Positions 53,503 to 62,353 of a stretch of DNA of 64,000 nt are shown in pieces. Each line of letters starts with the position of its first letter. Positions within the stretch are counted from its first letter, which is position 1. The position numbers were made by a program, and so were the translations under genes. Source of the stretch: Halapricum desulfuricans (GTDB lineage Archaea > Halobacteriota > Halobacteria > Halobacteriales > Haloarculaceae); the NCBI RefSeq assembly GCF_017094525.1, contig NZ_CP064788.1, positions 2,031,030 through 2,095,029 of the forward strand, given 5' to 3'. The notes under the pieces were generated by a model. That model ran no database searches. It worked only from the letters and a program-made list of their open reading frames with translations, and was not told the DNA's origin.

Positions 53503-54372
53503 TCAGACCAGTACGCGTTCGAGTTCGACGACGAGACCCGCGTCGGCGTCGGGATCGCCGACGAGACGGCCGAGACACACGGCCGCTCCGTCAGGCGTAT
53601 AGCAGGCGACCAGTTGTCCGTCGGGAACGTGTGGACAGTCGATCACGCCAGGGGCATACACTGGAGCCCCGGTGGCGACGCTTTCGGCGGCACTCGGGGC
53701 GATCGTGACCTCGGGAACGTCCTCGAGCGCCCGCTCGGCCGGCTGGACGACTTCTCGCAGGTGTGTCGGGTCGTCGTCTTCGCGCCACCAGGCCAGCGCG
53801 TCGGCCAGGTCGTGCATCGTGACCAGCGAGCGATCGTCGAACGACCCGGTCGCAGTGCGACGGAGATCGCCCATGTGCGCGCCGATACCCAGCGCGAGTC
53901 CGATGTCGTGACACAGCTTCCGAACGTAGGTCCCGCTCTCGGACCGCACCCGAAGCAGCGCCTGCCGATCCCGGACTTCGAGGACGGCCAACTCGTGGAC
54001 CTCGCGGACGCGAAGTCGCCGGGCGACGGCGCTCTTTCGCGGTGGCTTCTGGTAGATCGGAGCCTCGAATTCGGCGACGACCTCGCGCAGATTCTCCGGC
54101 GGTTCGCCGTGTAACTCGAGCACCGCAACGTACTCCTTGACGGCGTCGTCGAAGACCTGTGCCATCCGCGTGGCGTCGCCGAGCAACACCGGGAGACAGC
54201 CCGTAACCTTCGGGTCGAGCGTGCCGGCGTGGGCCGCCCGATCGAGCTCGGCCATGTCCCGCAGCCAGGCGACGACCTGATGCGCGGAGGGGCCGGGCGG
54301 CTTGTCGAGGTTGACGACGCCGAACTCGAGCAGTTCGGCCGGCGAGCGCTCGGACGGTGGGCCACGGGTCAT
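53503..54372 (-). CDS. truB: tRNA/rRNA pseudouridine synthase of the archaeal Cbf5/TruB family
   Basis: This 289-residue enzyme isomerises uridine to pseudouridine. In archaea it is the catalytic subunit of H/ACA particles and can also act on tRNA alone. It has FGVVNLDKPPGPSAHQVVAW (motif I), AAHAGTLDPKVTGCLPVLLG with the catalytic aspartate in TLDPKVTG, and QALLRVRSESGTYVRKLCHD. The end (APSAAESVATGAPVYAPGVI and following) is the PUA domain that binds the tRNA end. The gene starts 1 bp after the stop of cmk; the run cmk-truB with DUF106 and adk upstream is the common haloarchaeal ribosome/nucleotide cluster. The alternative symbol is cbf5. Confidence 0.95.
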   Translation of the reverse strand: MTRGPPSERSPAELLEFGVVNLDKPPGPSAHQVVAWLRDMAELDRAAHAGTLDPKVTGCLPVLLGDATRMAQVFDDAVKEYVAVLELHGEPPENLREVVAEFEAPIYQKPPRKSAVARRLRVREVHELAVLEVRDRQALLRVRSESGTYVRKLCHDIGLALGIGAHMGDLRRTATGSFDDRSLVTMHDLADALAWWREDDDPTHLREVVQPAERALEDVPEVTIAPSAAESVATGAPVYAPGVIDCPHVPDGQLVACYTPDGAAVCLGRLVGDPDADAGLVVELERVLV

Positions 54373-54373
54373 C

Positions 54374-54952
54374 TCAGAGATCGTACTCGACGTCGGTGAT
54401 CGGCGTCTTGCCCTCGTCGCCGGTCTCCTTGTACGACTGGACGGCGTGCAGCGTCAGGCTGAGCACGCCTTGGGGATCCCAGCGAGCGGTGTTGATCGAC
54501 AGGTCGTAGATCGACAGATCGTCGAAGGCGATGTTGTAGTACTCCTTGTACCGATGAGCCTCACTCTCGCCCCGCTCGAGGGTTTCCTCGCGAGCCTGCT
54601 CGAAGGGCTTGTTCTCCCGCTGTGAGATCCGTTCGGATCGGACCTCGAGCGGCGCGGACAGCCAGATTTTCAGATCGGCGTAATCGCCGGCCATCCATCC
54701 CGCGAGTCTGGATTCGAGGATCACCTCGTCGCGCTCGCGGGCGATCTCGCGCAGTCGCCGGTCGAGATCGCGGTCGATGTCCTCGTCCTCTTCGGCCTGC
54801 TTGTTCAGTTCGAGAGGCGTCATGCCGCGCTCTTCGGCGAGATCGCGGAAGATGTCGCCCCCGGAGACGTGCTCGTAATCCAGTGCGTCGGCGAGGCTCG
54901 CGGCGAGCGTGCTCTTGCCGCTCCCGGCGGGGCCGGAGACGGTGATCAACAT
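54374..54952 (-). CDS. cmk: Cytidylate kinase (archaeal type)
   Basis: Cmk phosphorylates CMP and dCMP. The archaeal enzyme is short, like this 192-residue product read from the ATG at 54952 ([20 protein letters not shown]). A longer open frame reaching 55012 adds 20 residues before the P-loop and is rejected because the family starts with the P-loop. The P-loop [29 protein letters not shown], the LID-like [16 protein letters not shown] and the terminal [12 protein letters not shown] support the call. The stop lies 1 bp before truB. DUF106 starts upstream by 81 bp. Confidence 0.93.
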   Translation of the reverse strand: MLITVSGPAGSGKSTLAASLADALDYEHVSGGDIFRDLAEERGMTPLELNKQAEEDEDIDRDLDRRLREIARERDEVILESRLAGWMAGDYADLKIWLSAPLEVRSERISQRENKPFEQAREETLERGESEAHRYKEYYNIAFDDLSIYDLSINTARWDPQGVLSLTLHAVQSYKETGDEGKTPITDVEYDL

Positions 54953-55033
54953 ATCCCTACTCGGAGAGTGTGACTCAAAGAGATTGCGTCTCGGCTGCGA
55001 TGCAACCGTCAAAGGACCGAAACGCGCGCTACG

Positions 55034-55918
55034 TCAGGTCGGCGACGTCTGGATGTTCAGCGACTTGCGAATGAACTGCGAGAGGCTCATCGAGCAGAGG
55101 ACGTACCAGAAGATCCACGCCTGCATGGGCCCGATGATACCGGCCTGCCAACTGCTCACCTCGCCGATCAGCGGCATGACGATCACCGTCGAACTCCCGT
55201 CGCCGACGCCGACGCCGAGGACTTGCCAGTACACCCACAGGAAGACGGGGATCGTGAACAGCATGATCCAGGGCATCGATCGGAACTGCTGTTTCATCAT
55301 CCCGAACTGGTCTGTCATCATCTCCATCTGTTCCTCGCGGATCTCATCGAGCGCTTCTTCGTCGTCCTGCTCTTTCGCACGCTGTTCGCGCTCGCGGAGC
55401 TCCTGCTGTTTCTCCTGGTAGTCGCTCATCCCGTCGAGGTTCGTCAGCCGATCCTGCAGCAGCGTCGACCAGAGGCCGGTGAGGACCGCCAGCACGAGAA
55501 TCACGAGATAGAAGGGCATGGCAGCGTCGATCGGCCCGATGACGAGATCGAGGACCCCACCGATCTGGTTGCGGATCGATGGATCCCAGTAACCGACGAA
55601 AAACGCAAGCGAGCCGACCAGTGCGATCTTGTCCCAGCTCGACCAGCCGCCGTCGCCCTCTTCGTCGGCCGGTTCGGCGTCCTCGAGCGCGTCTCTGACA
55701 CCGTCAGGGTCGTCGACGACGAACCCGTCGCCATCGGCGTCGACGAGGATTCCCTTCTCGATGAGACGGCCCCACTGACCGCTCGTCAACTCGTCGCTGA
55801 CGTCGCTCCATTCGACGACACCCCTGTCCTCGGCGGTTTCGAGGACGGTCTCGATCGCGGCCTCCATGCTGGCGTCCTCCGCGACGAGGGAGTCGATCTT
55901 CTGTGCCGTTCGTACCAT
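55034..55918 (-). CDS. DUF106 family membrane protein (Oxa1/EMC3-related)
   Basis: This 294-residue protein has an N-terminal helical HTH-like part (IDSLVAEDASMEAAIETVLE), then membrane segments (KIALVGSLAFFVGYW; FYLVILVLAVLTGLWSTLLQ; SMPWIMLFTIPVFLWVYWQV; a final AWIFWYVLCSMSLSQFIRK). Between the second and third lies a charged coiled-coil loop (REREQRAKEQDDEEALDEIR). This is the topology of archaeal DUF106 proteins, related to Oxa1/YidC/EMC3 insertases. It probably helps place tail-anchored or small membrane proteins. It sits in the conserved run adk-DUF106-cmk-truB. Confidence 0.92.
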   Translation of the reverse strand: MVRTAQKIDSLVAEDASMEAAIETVLETAEDRGVVEWSDVSDELTSGQWGRLIEKGILVDADGDGFVVDDPDGVRDALEDAEPADEEGDGGWSSWDKIALVGSLAFFVGYWDPSIRNQIGGVLDLVIGPIDAAMPFYLVILVLAVLTGLWSTLLQDRLTNLDGMSDYQEKQQELREREQRAKEQDDEEALDEIREEQMEMMTDQFGMMKQQFRSMPWIMLFTIPVFLWVYWQVLGVGVGDGSSTVIVMPLIGEVSSWQAGIIGPMQAWIFWYVLCSMSLSQFIRKSLNIQTSPT

Positions 55919-55945
55919 TGTGGATCTCTAATGTTCCAGCCTAAA

Positions 55946-56593
55946 TCAGGCTTTGCGTTCGATCGCCGTCTCGATGTCGTTCCAGACCCCTTCGAGAGAC
56001 TGTTCGCCGTCGATCTCGACGAAGTTCTCGCGCTCGCGATAGTGGTCGATCACCGGGGCGGTGTTCTCCTCGAAAACTTCGAGACGGTTGCGCACCGCCT
56101 GTTCGGTGTCGTCCTCGCGGTGGATCAGCTCGCCGCCGCACTCGTCGCAGACGCCTTCCTCCTCGGGCGGGTTGAATTCGACGTGATAGTTCGCGCCGCA
56201 GTCGTCACAGACGCGCCGACCCGTGAGTCGGTCGACGAGTTCCGCCTCGCCGACTGACAGCGAGATGACGACGTCGAGATCAGTCATGTCCTCGAGCTGT
56301 TCGGCCTGTTCGAGGTTGCGCGGGTAGCCGTCGAGCACGAACCCGTCGGCGGACGTGAGCGCCTTTTCGACGATCGCGTTGACGACGGCATCGGGAACGA
56401 GCTCGCCCTGATCCATGTACTCGCCGGGCGTGTCGTACTCCGTGTCCATCTCGGAGATGTCCATCTCCTTGTTCGAGCGGAGCGCGTCGCCCGTCGTGAC
56501 GTGTTCGACGTCGAACTCCTCGGCGATGTTACTCGACTGTGTGCCCTTGCCAGCGCCCGGTGGCCCGAGCAGCAGCACGCGTGGCTTGCTCAT
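55946..56593 (-). CDS. adk: Adenylate kinase
   Basis: Adk interconverts ATP, AMP and ADP. The 215-residue product is read from [20 protein letters not shown] at 56593. The longer frame to 56632 adds a 13-residue leader with no family support. The P-loop [36 protein letters not shown] and a zinc-bearing lid ([12 protein letters not shown] and [10 protein letters not shown]) identify a long-form kinase with four cysteines. The final [20 protein letters not shown] fits. It is 27 bp upstream of DUF106 in the same operon. Its start faces the divergent hemE gene. Confidence 0.96.
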   Translation of the reverse strand: MSKPRVLLLGPPGAGKGTQSSNIAEEFDVEHVTTGDALRSNKEMDISEMDTEYDTPGEYMDQGELVPDAVVNAIVEKALTSADGFVLDGYPRNLEQAEQLEDMTDLDVVISLSVGEAELVDRLTGRRVCDDCGANYHVEFNPPEEEGVCDECGGELIHREDDTEQAVRNRLEVFEENTAPVIDHYRERENFVEIDGEQSLEGVWNDIETAIERKA

Positions 56594-56717
56594 GGGCGTC
56601 GCTTTCGCGTCGGTGGTTAAAGGGTTGTCCAAACGCGCCCGAAACCGGAGTAGCTGACTGTCCCCGGAAAGGGGACCGTTCGGAACGTCTTAACCGCTCG
56701 CCGCCGAATGGCGATCG

Positions 56718-57725
56718 ATGAGTGATCTCCTCGTCCGCGCCGCCCGCGGTGAGCGGACCGAACGGCCCCCAGTCTGGCTGATGCGCCAGGCCGGCCGACA
56801 CATCCCGGAGTACCGTGAGATCCGCGAGACCCATTCGTTTGTCGAGGCCGTCACCGATCCCGACGTTGCCGAGCGGATCACGCTGTTGCCCTGGGAGCGA
56901 TATCGGACGGACGGACTGGTCATGTTCTCGGACATCCTGACGATTCTCGAACCGCTGGGCTTTCAGTACCACATCGAATCCGGCGTCGGACCGGTGATAG
57001 AAAACCCCGTCTCGGGACCTGACGACCTCGATCGAGCGCGCGAACCGATCGCCGAGCGACTCGACTACGTCGGCGACCTGCTGGACCGTCTCGACGATCG
57101 GGTCGGCGATCGGACCTCGCTGATCGGCTTCGCCGGCGGTCCGTTCACCCTGGCCTCGTACGCGATCGCCGGCGAGCCCTCGCGCAACCAGCTCCCCGCG
57201 CGCAAGTTCCGTCTCCAGCACCCCGAAGCGTTCGAGCGACTGCTCGATCTGTTCACCGAGGCTGTCGCCGAGTTCCTGCAGTATCAGGTCGCCCACGGGG
57301 CGGACGTCGTGCAACTGTTTGACACCTACGCCGGCATCTTGCCGCCGGCCGACTACGAGCGCCACATCGTTCCCCGCCACCGAGAGATCGTCGCGGCCGT
57401 CGACGCGCCGACGATCCTGTTCGTCCGGAACATGAACGGGCGCCTCGAGCAGCTGGCCGCGGCCGATCCCGACGTAGCCGGGCTCGACTGGACGGTCGAG
57501 ATGAGCGACGCCCGCGAGCGACTCGGCGATCTCGGCGTGCAGGGCAATCTCGATCCGTCCGTGCTGTTCGCCGACCGGGAGACGATACGGGAGCGCACCC
57601 GGGAGATCATCGAGGCGGCCGGTCCACGGGGTCACGTGCTGAATCTCGGCCACGGCGTTGATCGGGAAACGCCAGTCGAGAGCGTTCAGACGTTCGTCGA
57701 GACGGCGAAGAACTTCCAATGGTGA
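56718..57725 (+). CDS. hemE: Uroporphyrinogen decarboxylase
   Basis: HemE removes four carboxyl groups from uroporphyrinogen III to give coproporphyrinogen III. The 335-residue protein has PPVWLMRQAGRHIPEYREI near the N-terminus (family motif WxMRQAGRxxPEY), VMFSDILTILEPLGFQ, GFAGGPFTLASYAIAGEPS, VQLFDTYAGILPPADYERHI and VLNLGHGVDRETPVESV at the end. All are diagnostic. The gene starts in a short space divergent to adk. Its tail is part of a direct repeat (separate entry). hemH lies 2 kb away, so the window carries two enzymes of porphyrin synthesis, though not one operon. Confidence 0.97.
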   Translation: MSDLLVRAARGERTERPPVWLMRQAGRHIPEYREIRETHSFVEAVTDPDVAERITLLPWERYRTDGLVMFSDILTILEPLGFQYHIESGVGPVIENPVSGPDDLDRAREPIAERLDYVGDLLDRLDDRVGDRTSLIGFAGGPFTLASYAIAGEPSRNQLPARKFRLQHPEAFERLLDLFTEAVAEFLQYQVAHGADVVQLFDTYAGILPPADYERHIVPRHREIVAAVDAPTILFVRNMNGRLEQLAAADPDVAGLDWTVEMSDARERLGDLGVQGNLDPSVLFADRETIRERTREIIEAAGPRGHVLNLGHGVDRETPVESVQTFVETAKNFQW

Positions 57726-57982
57726 CCTGCATACAGCGACCGCAGGGAGCCGTTTCACTCGACCGAACGGTAGCGCGGTCGCTTCGCGACCGCGGAAAGC
57801 CGAGCGGCGAAGCCGCGAGGCAGTGAGGTCGAGGTCGTTTTTCCCCACGTTTTTGCGAGGAGAGGTTCCCGCAGGGCCGAAGGCCCGAGGAAACCCGACG
57901 AAGTAAAAAGTGGCGTCGAGACGGCGAAGAACTTCCAATGGTGACCTGCATACGGCGACCGCAGGGAGCCGTTTCACTCGAC
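57695..57982 (+). repeat. 69-bp direct repeat of the hemE tail
   Basis: The last 31 bp of hemE plus 38 bp beyond (57695-57763) recur at 57914-57982 with one mismatch (ATACAGCG against ATACGGCG), 219 bp apart. The spacer is GC-rich with CGCGGTCGC/GCGACCGCG palindromes and runs such as CCGAGGAAACCCGACGAAG. It looks like a tandem duplication or an inserted short repeat, perhaps a MITE-like unit. The remaining gap to 58224 shows no gene. Confidence 0.8.
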
Positions 57983-58224
57983 TGGAATGAGGGGCGTCCG
58001 AAGTGACGGTTTTGATCCGATTATGAGTGGAAGTGTGTCGGCCTAGTACGGTCTATTCTTATCGTCCGTCCAGAAACGGCCGCCAGACCTTCATCGTAGT
58101 AAATTAGTATTCAATTTCACTCCTATTCATTTCACCTGATGCTTAAGTGTATCCAACCCGTAGTCGTTAGTGTGTCAGACAAGACCGGATCGCAACTGAC
58201 TGCGGATATACAACCCCTCCAATC

Positions 58225-59505
58225 ATGTCTACTATGAACAATCGCCAGGAAAGCGGCCGATCGTACGTTATCATCGGTGATGGAATCGCCGGTAGTTCTG
58301 CAGCTGAGATCCTCGCCGAGGAGACTGATAGTGCGTCGATTACAATACTCTCGGCCGAATCCGAGCCGCTCTACAACCGCATTCTTATCAAGGAGTACGC
58401 GAAGGGCAAGCTCCCGAGAGACGTCGTCGAGATCCACGACCAGTCCTGGTACGACGAACGCGGGATCGACCTGCGTCTGGACACGCGCGTGCAGACGGTC
58501 GAGACGGGCGAGAAAACGGTCGTCACTGCCGACGGCGAGCGCATCGCCTACGACGAACTCATCGTCGCGACGGGCGGAACCCCGCGTCAGCTCCCGGTCC
58601 CGAACGGGTCGGCGGACGGCGTCACGACGTTCTGGACCGTCGAGGACGCGGCCCGGATCCGCGAGCAGGCGTCGGAGGCCGAGACCGGGGCGATCGTCGG
58701 CGGCGGGCTGCTCGGGATCGACTACGCGGCCGTCGCGGCCGCTCAGGACGTCGAAGCCCACTACCTGATCCGGGAGGACCGGTGGTTCGCGCGTGCGATG
58801 TCTCCTGCGGGCGCGGCGATCGTCCACGACGCGTTGCGCGAGCGCGGGGTCGAACCCGTCTTCGAGACGACCGTCGAGGGGTTCGAAACCGATCCGGAGG
58901 GTCGCGTGGCCGCGACCGTGACCGAGGACGGCCGCACGTATGACAGCGATTTCGTCGGCGTCGCCATCGGGACGGAGCCGAACACGGCGTTCCTCGAAGA
59001 CACCCCGGTGACGCTGGACGGTGGCGTCGTGGTCGACAGCCACCTCCGGACAGGTGTTGAGTCCGTCTGGGCGGCGGGCGACGTCACGCGCTATTACGAC
59101 GAACGGTTCTCGACGCACCTCTCGAATGGGACCTGGGAGAGTGCCGCCACGCAGGGCGAACTCGCGGCCAGAAACGCGCTGGCAGACGACAGTGGCGACC
59201 CCTTCGAGACCGTCCCCTCGTACACGGTCAATCACTTCCCGTTCCCGATCGCGTCGTTCGGCCATCCGTCGCTCGGGGACGCCTACGTCGAGCGGACCTA
59301 CGGCGAGCGGGAGTGGCGGCGACTCGCGTTCAGAGACGGGATGCTCGTCGGCGGCGTGTTGATCGGCGACCTCGCGCCGCTCAAGCCGCTCAAAGAGCTC
59401 ACTGCAAGCGGCGCACGCGTCCAGCATCGCGCACCCGCGCTGCTCGCCCAGTCGTTCGACGGCCTGACCGTCGAGCAGGCACCGACTCCGGTCTCCTCGG
59501 ACTGA
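58225..59505 (+). CDS. FAD-dependent pyridine-nucleotide oxidoreductase
   Basis: This 426-residue flavoprotein has the N-terminal FAD motif YVIIGDGIAGSSAAEILAEE (GxGxxG-like), ATGGTPRQLPVPN, the second dinucleotide motif GAIVGGGLLGIDYAAVAAAQ and the C-terminal FAD site ESVWAAGDVTRYYDERF. The layout matches rubredoxin/nitrite-reductase-type NAD(P)H:acceptor reductases (class I FAD/NAD-binding). No partner nitrite reductase or rubredoxin is adjacent, so the acceptor is unknown. It begins about 500 bp after hemE, with a TTAAG box near 58142 as a possible promoter. An alternative start five codons in (MNNRQESG) is possible. Confidence 0.93.
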   Translation: MSTMNNRQESGRSYVIIGDGIAGSSAAEILAEETDSASITILSAESEPLYNRILIKEYAKGKLPRDVVEIHDQSWYDERGIDLRLDTRVQTVETGEKTVVTADGERIAYDELIVATGGTPRQLPVPNGSADGVTTFWTVEDAARIREQASEAETGAIVGGGLLGIDYAAVAAAQDVEAHYLIREDRWFARAMSPAGAAIVHDALRERGVEPVFETTVEGFETDPEGRVAATVTEDGRTYDSDFVGVAIGTEPNTAFLEDTPVTLDGGVVVDSHLRTGVESVWAAGDVTRYYDERFSTHLSNGTWESAATQGELAARNALADDSGDPFETVPSYTVNHFPFPIASFGHPSLGDAYVERTYGEREWRRLAFRDGMLVGGVLIGDLAPLKPLKELTASGARVQHRAPALLAQSFDGLTVEQAPTPVSSD

Positions 59506-59586
59506 TACAGATCGCTGGACGTCTGTTCCGTTATCGATCGCGCGCTCGGCGCGGTATACGACACTGACAGCGTCCGTTTGTCCGGG

Positions 59587-60657
59587 TCACTCCCAGTCCG
59601 GGTCAGGCGCGTTCAGACACATCGTGCCCGGCTTGTCCCGGCAGTGACACTGCCGGAACTGGAAGTAGCCCGGATCGAAGTCGGCGAGAAACGGCTCGGC
59701 GAGGTCCGCAAGCACCGACGGGAATCGGTCGTCGTCGTGGGGAATCGGGACGCGGTAGAACTCCTCGATTCCCGCCTCTTCGGCCTCCTCGCGGAGTTCG
59801 ATATCGAGTTCCGAAAGGGTCTCGCTCTGCTCGTGCATGAAGCTGACCGGCTCGACGACGACCCGCTCGGCGTCGAGACTCTCGATGGCTTCCTCGACGT
59901 CGGGTTCGGTCCAGGCGACCTCGCTGCGGTTGTCGTGGTTCTGGAACCCGAGTTCGTAGTCCTCGAGGCCCAATATTCCGGCCATCCCGGCACACCACTC
60001 CTCGACGTACCGATCGTAGCGACTCCCCTCGTCCAGATAGTACCGGGGCGTCCCGTGGGCCGAAAAGAACAGGACAGTGTCCTCGTCGTGGAGATCGACC
60101 CCCTCGCGCTCGGCGTACTCGCGGATGTTCTCGGCGCGCAGGCGGTTGTAGGTCGGGTGGCGGTGCCAGCCGCTGACCTCGTGGAGTTCACCGTCGAAGC
60201 CGGCCGAATCGAGCCCGTCAGCGAGGTGATCCAGCGAGAGGTTCGTCGTCGAGGGGCCACAGAGGGGATAGATCGGCAGGCCGAGTACCTCGTCATGGCC
60301 GTCGGCGACGGCCCGCTCGGCGGCCTCGTCGGTGAACGGCTCGGTGTAGAGCATCCCGGTGTAGGTCGCGACGTCGTAGCCGCGGTCGCGGAGTTCGGTC
60401 TCCAGGGCGTCGGCCTGAGCGCTTGCCTGTTCGTTCAGCGGCGACCCGCCGCCAATCTCCTCGTACTCCTCGATCAGCCCGGGCGCGCGACGCTCCGCGA
60501 GCTTGCCGGCGCGTTTGCGCGCGGCCTCCGGGGTGAGATCCGGGTCCTCCTCGATGTCCATGTTCGAGTAGAAGATGCGCTCGAGGTAGTCCACGACGGC
60601 CTCGCGGTCGGCCGTCGGCGGTTCGCCGAAGTTCAGCAGGACGACGCCTGTCGACAT
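59587..60657 (-). CDS. hemH: Ferrochelatase
   Basis: HemH inserts Fe2+ into a porphyrin. The 356-residue protein opens VVLLNFGEPPTADREAVVDY (typical LLNfGeP start), with KLAERRAPGLIEEYEEIGGG, LFFSAHGTPRYYLDEGSRYD (the metal-binding His) and EPVSFMHEQSETLSELDIEL (the conserved E and H). The last 35 residues are Cys-rich (FRQCHCRDKPGTMCLNAPDP), perhaps a metal or Fe-S site. In haloarchaea the product may be protoheme or a coproheme intermediate. Which one cannot be decided here. Its C-terminal end is convergent with the FAD oxidoreductase. Confidence 0.96.
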   Translation of the reverse strand: MSTGVVLLNFGEPPTADREAVVDYLERIFYSNMDIEEDPDLTPEAARKRAGKLAERRAPGLIEEYEEIGGGSPLNEQASAQADALETELRDRGYDVATYTGMLYTEPFTDEAAERAVADGHDEVLGLPIYPLCGPSTTNLSLDHLADGLDSAGFDGELHEVSGWHRHPTYNRLRAENIREYAEREGVDLHDEDTVLFFSAHGTPRYYLDEGSRYDRYVEEWCAGMAGILGLEDYELGFQNHDNRSEVAWTEPDVEEAIESLDAERVVVEPVSFMHEQSETLSELDIELREEAEEAGIEEFYRVPIPHDDDRFPSVLADLAEPFLADFDPGYFQFRQCHCRDKPGTMCLNAPDPDWE

Positions 60658-60734
60658 GCCCGATCCTTACGGCCGCTTGTAAATAGACCCCGGGGTTGCG
60701 GCGAGCGCGTGGCGCGTTACGCAACCCGTTCCGC

Positions 60735-62273
60735 TCACTGGTTGCGGTCGAACACCGAGATGAACACCGCGAGCACCGGAACGATCTCGAGTCGGCCGAC
60801 CCACATCAGAAAGATCATTAGCATTTTCGAGGCATCTGAGAAAAACAAGTAGTTCCCGAACGGTCCCAGTCGACCGAAGCCCGGACCGATGTTCCCGATT
60901 GTCGCCAGAGACGCGCTGACCGCCTCCAACGTCGTGAGTTCGATCCCGATCCGGGCCGTATCGAGAGAGATGAACACCGCCGAGAACCCGAACAGAAGGA
61001 TATAAAGCAGGGTGAACGACGCGATCCCGCGGACCGCGTCCTCGTCGACGACACTCCCGCTGAGCCGGACCGGCTCAACGACGTCCGGATTGGCGGTGGT
61101 ATACAGCTCGCGTCGAATCGCTTTGAACACGACCAGCCACCGGACGACCTTCACGCCGCCGCCGGTCGAACCCGCCGAGCCGCCGATGAACATCACGAAA
61201 AGCAGGAAGACCTGTGCGTGAGTGCCCCACTGAGCGAAATCCGAGGTCGCGTAGCCAGTGGAGTTCAAGAGTGAGGCGATCTGAAAGGCGGCCTGACGGA
61301 ACGTGTTCTCGGTGACGCCGCCCGTGACGCCGCCGATGTCGAGCGGTGGGGCCGCCCCCCGAACGAGCAACAGCGAGAGCACTGCAGTCGTCACCGCGAT
61401 CGCCCCGGCATATGCCCGAAACTCCGTGTTCTCAAGCATAACGTCGACTTCCCCTTTCAGGACGTGCCAGAACAGCGCGAAGTTGACTCCCGCGACGACC
61501 AGGAATGGGATCGCGGCCCACTGGACGGCCGCAGAGAAGTACGCGATACTTTCCGCCTGCGGGGAGAACCCGCCCGTCGGCAGCGTCGTGAACCCGTGTG
61601 CGACAGCGTTGTACAGGTCCATGTTCGGCGCGAACCCAGCCAGATGAAGGCCGTACATCACTGCGATGTACATGAGTGTGAACGCGAAGTAGATCAGCCA
61701 GAGGACGCGCGCGGTCTCGGCGATCTTCGGCGTGAGCTTCTGGAGTTCGGGCCCTGGCGCTTCCGAGGCCATCAACTGTGCGCCGTTGACAGCCACCTCG
61801 GGGAGAATCGCGATCATCAGGACGATGATCCCCATCCCGCCGAGCCACTGGGTGAGCTGGCGCCAGATGAGCAGAGCGTGGGAGTGTTGTTCCAAGCTGA
61901 TCTGACCCATTACGGTCGCCCCCGTCGTCGTGAACCCGCTCATCGACTCGAAGAGCGCGTTGACGGGATCGGCGAGCGTCGAACTCGTCCCGAACCCGGC
62001 CAGCAGATACGGAATCGTGCCGACGACAGCGGCCGTGAGCCACGCCAGCGACACGAACACCAGCGCCTCCCGGGGACCGATGTCGGGATCCGTATCGATC
62101 CGCTCGAGCGCGAACCCAAGCGTCGTGACGAAAACGATAGAGAGCGCGAACACCCAGATGTCCTCCATATACACGACTGCGACGAACAGCGGCACGAACA
62201 TCGTGACGGCGAGATACTTGAGGCCAGTGCCGAGAAGGCCGACACTCGCCTGCCAGTCCACTCGCCACGACAT
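60735..62273 (-). CDS. trkH: Trk/Ktr potassium transporter channel subunit
   Basis: TrkH forms the K+ translocating subunit. The 512-residue protein is strongly hydrophobic, with about ten membrane segments and re-entrant loops. Selectivity-filter-like stretches are SGFTTTGATVMGQI, HGFTTLPTGGFSPQAES, LNSTGYATSDFAQW and TIGNIGPGFGRLG. These four glycine-containing turns are the TrkH hallmark. It follows trkA after 80 bp on the same strand, so they form an operon. Potassium accumulation underlies the salt-in strategy of haloarchaea. The protein uses the TrkA partner for gating. Confidence 0.95.
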   Translation of the reverse strand: MSWRVDWQASVGLLGTGLKYLAVTMFVPLFVAVVYMEDIWVFALSIVFVTTLGFALERIDTDPDIGPREALVFVSLAWLTAAVVGTIPYLLAGFGTSSTLADPVNALFESMSGFTTTGATVMGQISLEQHSHALLIWRQLTQWLGGMGIIVLMIAILPEVAVNGAQLMASEAPGPELQKLTPKIAETARVLWLIYFAFTLMYIAVMYGLHLAGFAPNMDLYNAVAHGFTTLPTGGFSPQAESIAYFSAAVQWAAIPFLVVAGVNFALFWHVLKGEVDVMLENTEFRAYAGAIAVTTAVLSLLLVRGAAPPLDIGGVTGGVTENTFRQAAFQIASLLNSTGYATSDFAQWGTHAQVFLLFVMFIGGSAGSTGGGVKVVRWLVVFKAIRRELYTTANPDVVEPVRLSGSVVDEDAVRGIASFTLLYILLFGFSAVFISLDTARIGIELTTLEAVSASLATIGNIGPGFGRLGPFGNYLFFSDASKMLMIFLMWVGRLEIVPVLAVFISVFDRNQ

Positions 62274-62353
62274 ACGGGGAGGGAATCATTTCTGAGGTAT
62301 CAAAGTATCGAAACGGTGGCCAGTGATGCGTACGAACTCTATCGCTTCCGGCT

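Noticed and set aside
57607-57977. Minus-strand frames over the hemE end
   Set aside because: They arise from the repeat and the antisense of hemE, and give Arg/Ser-rich peptides without family features.
59578-60852. 424-codon plus-strand frame
   Set aside because: It lies antisense to hemH, which has conserved catalytic motifs. GC-rich haloarchaeal antisense frames are often open.
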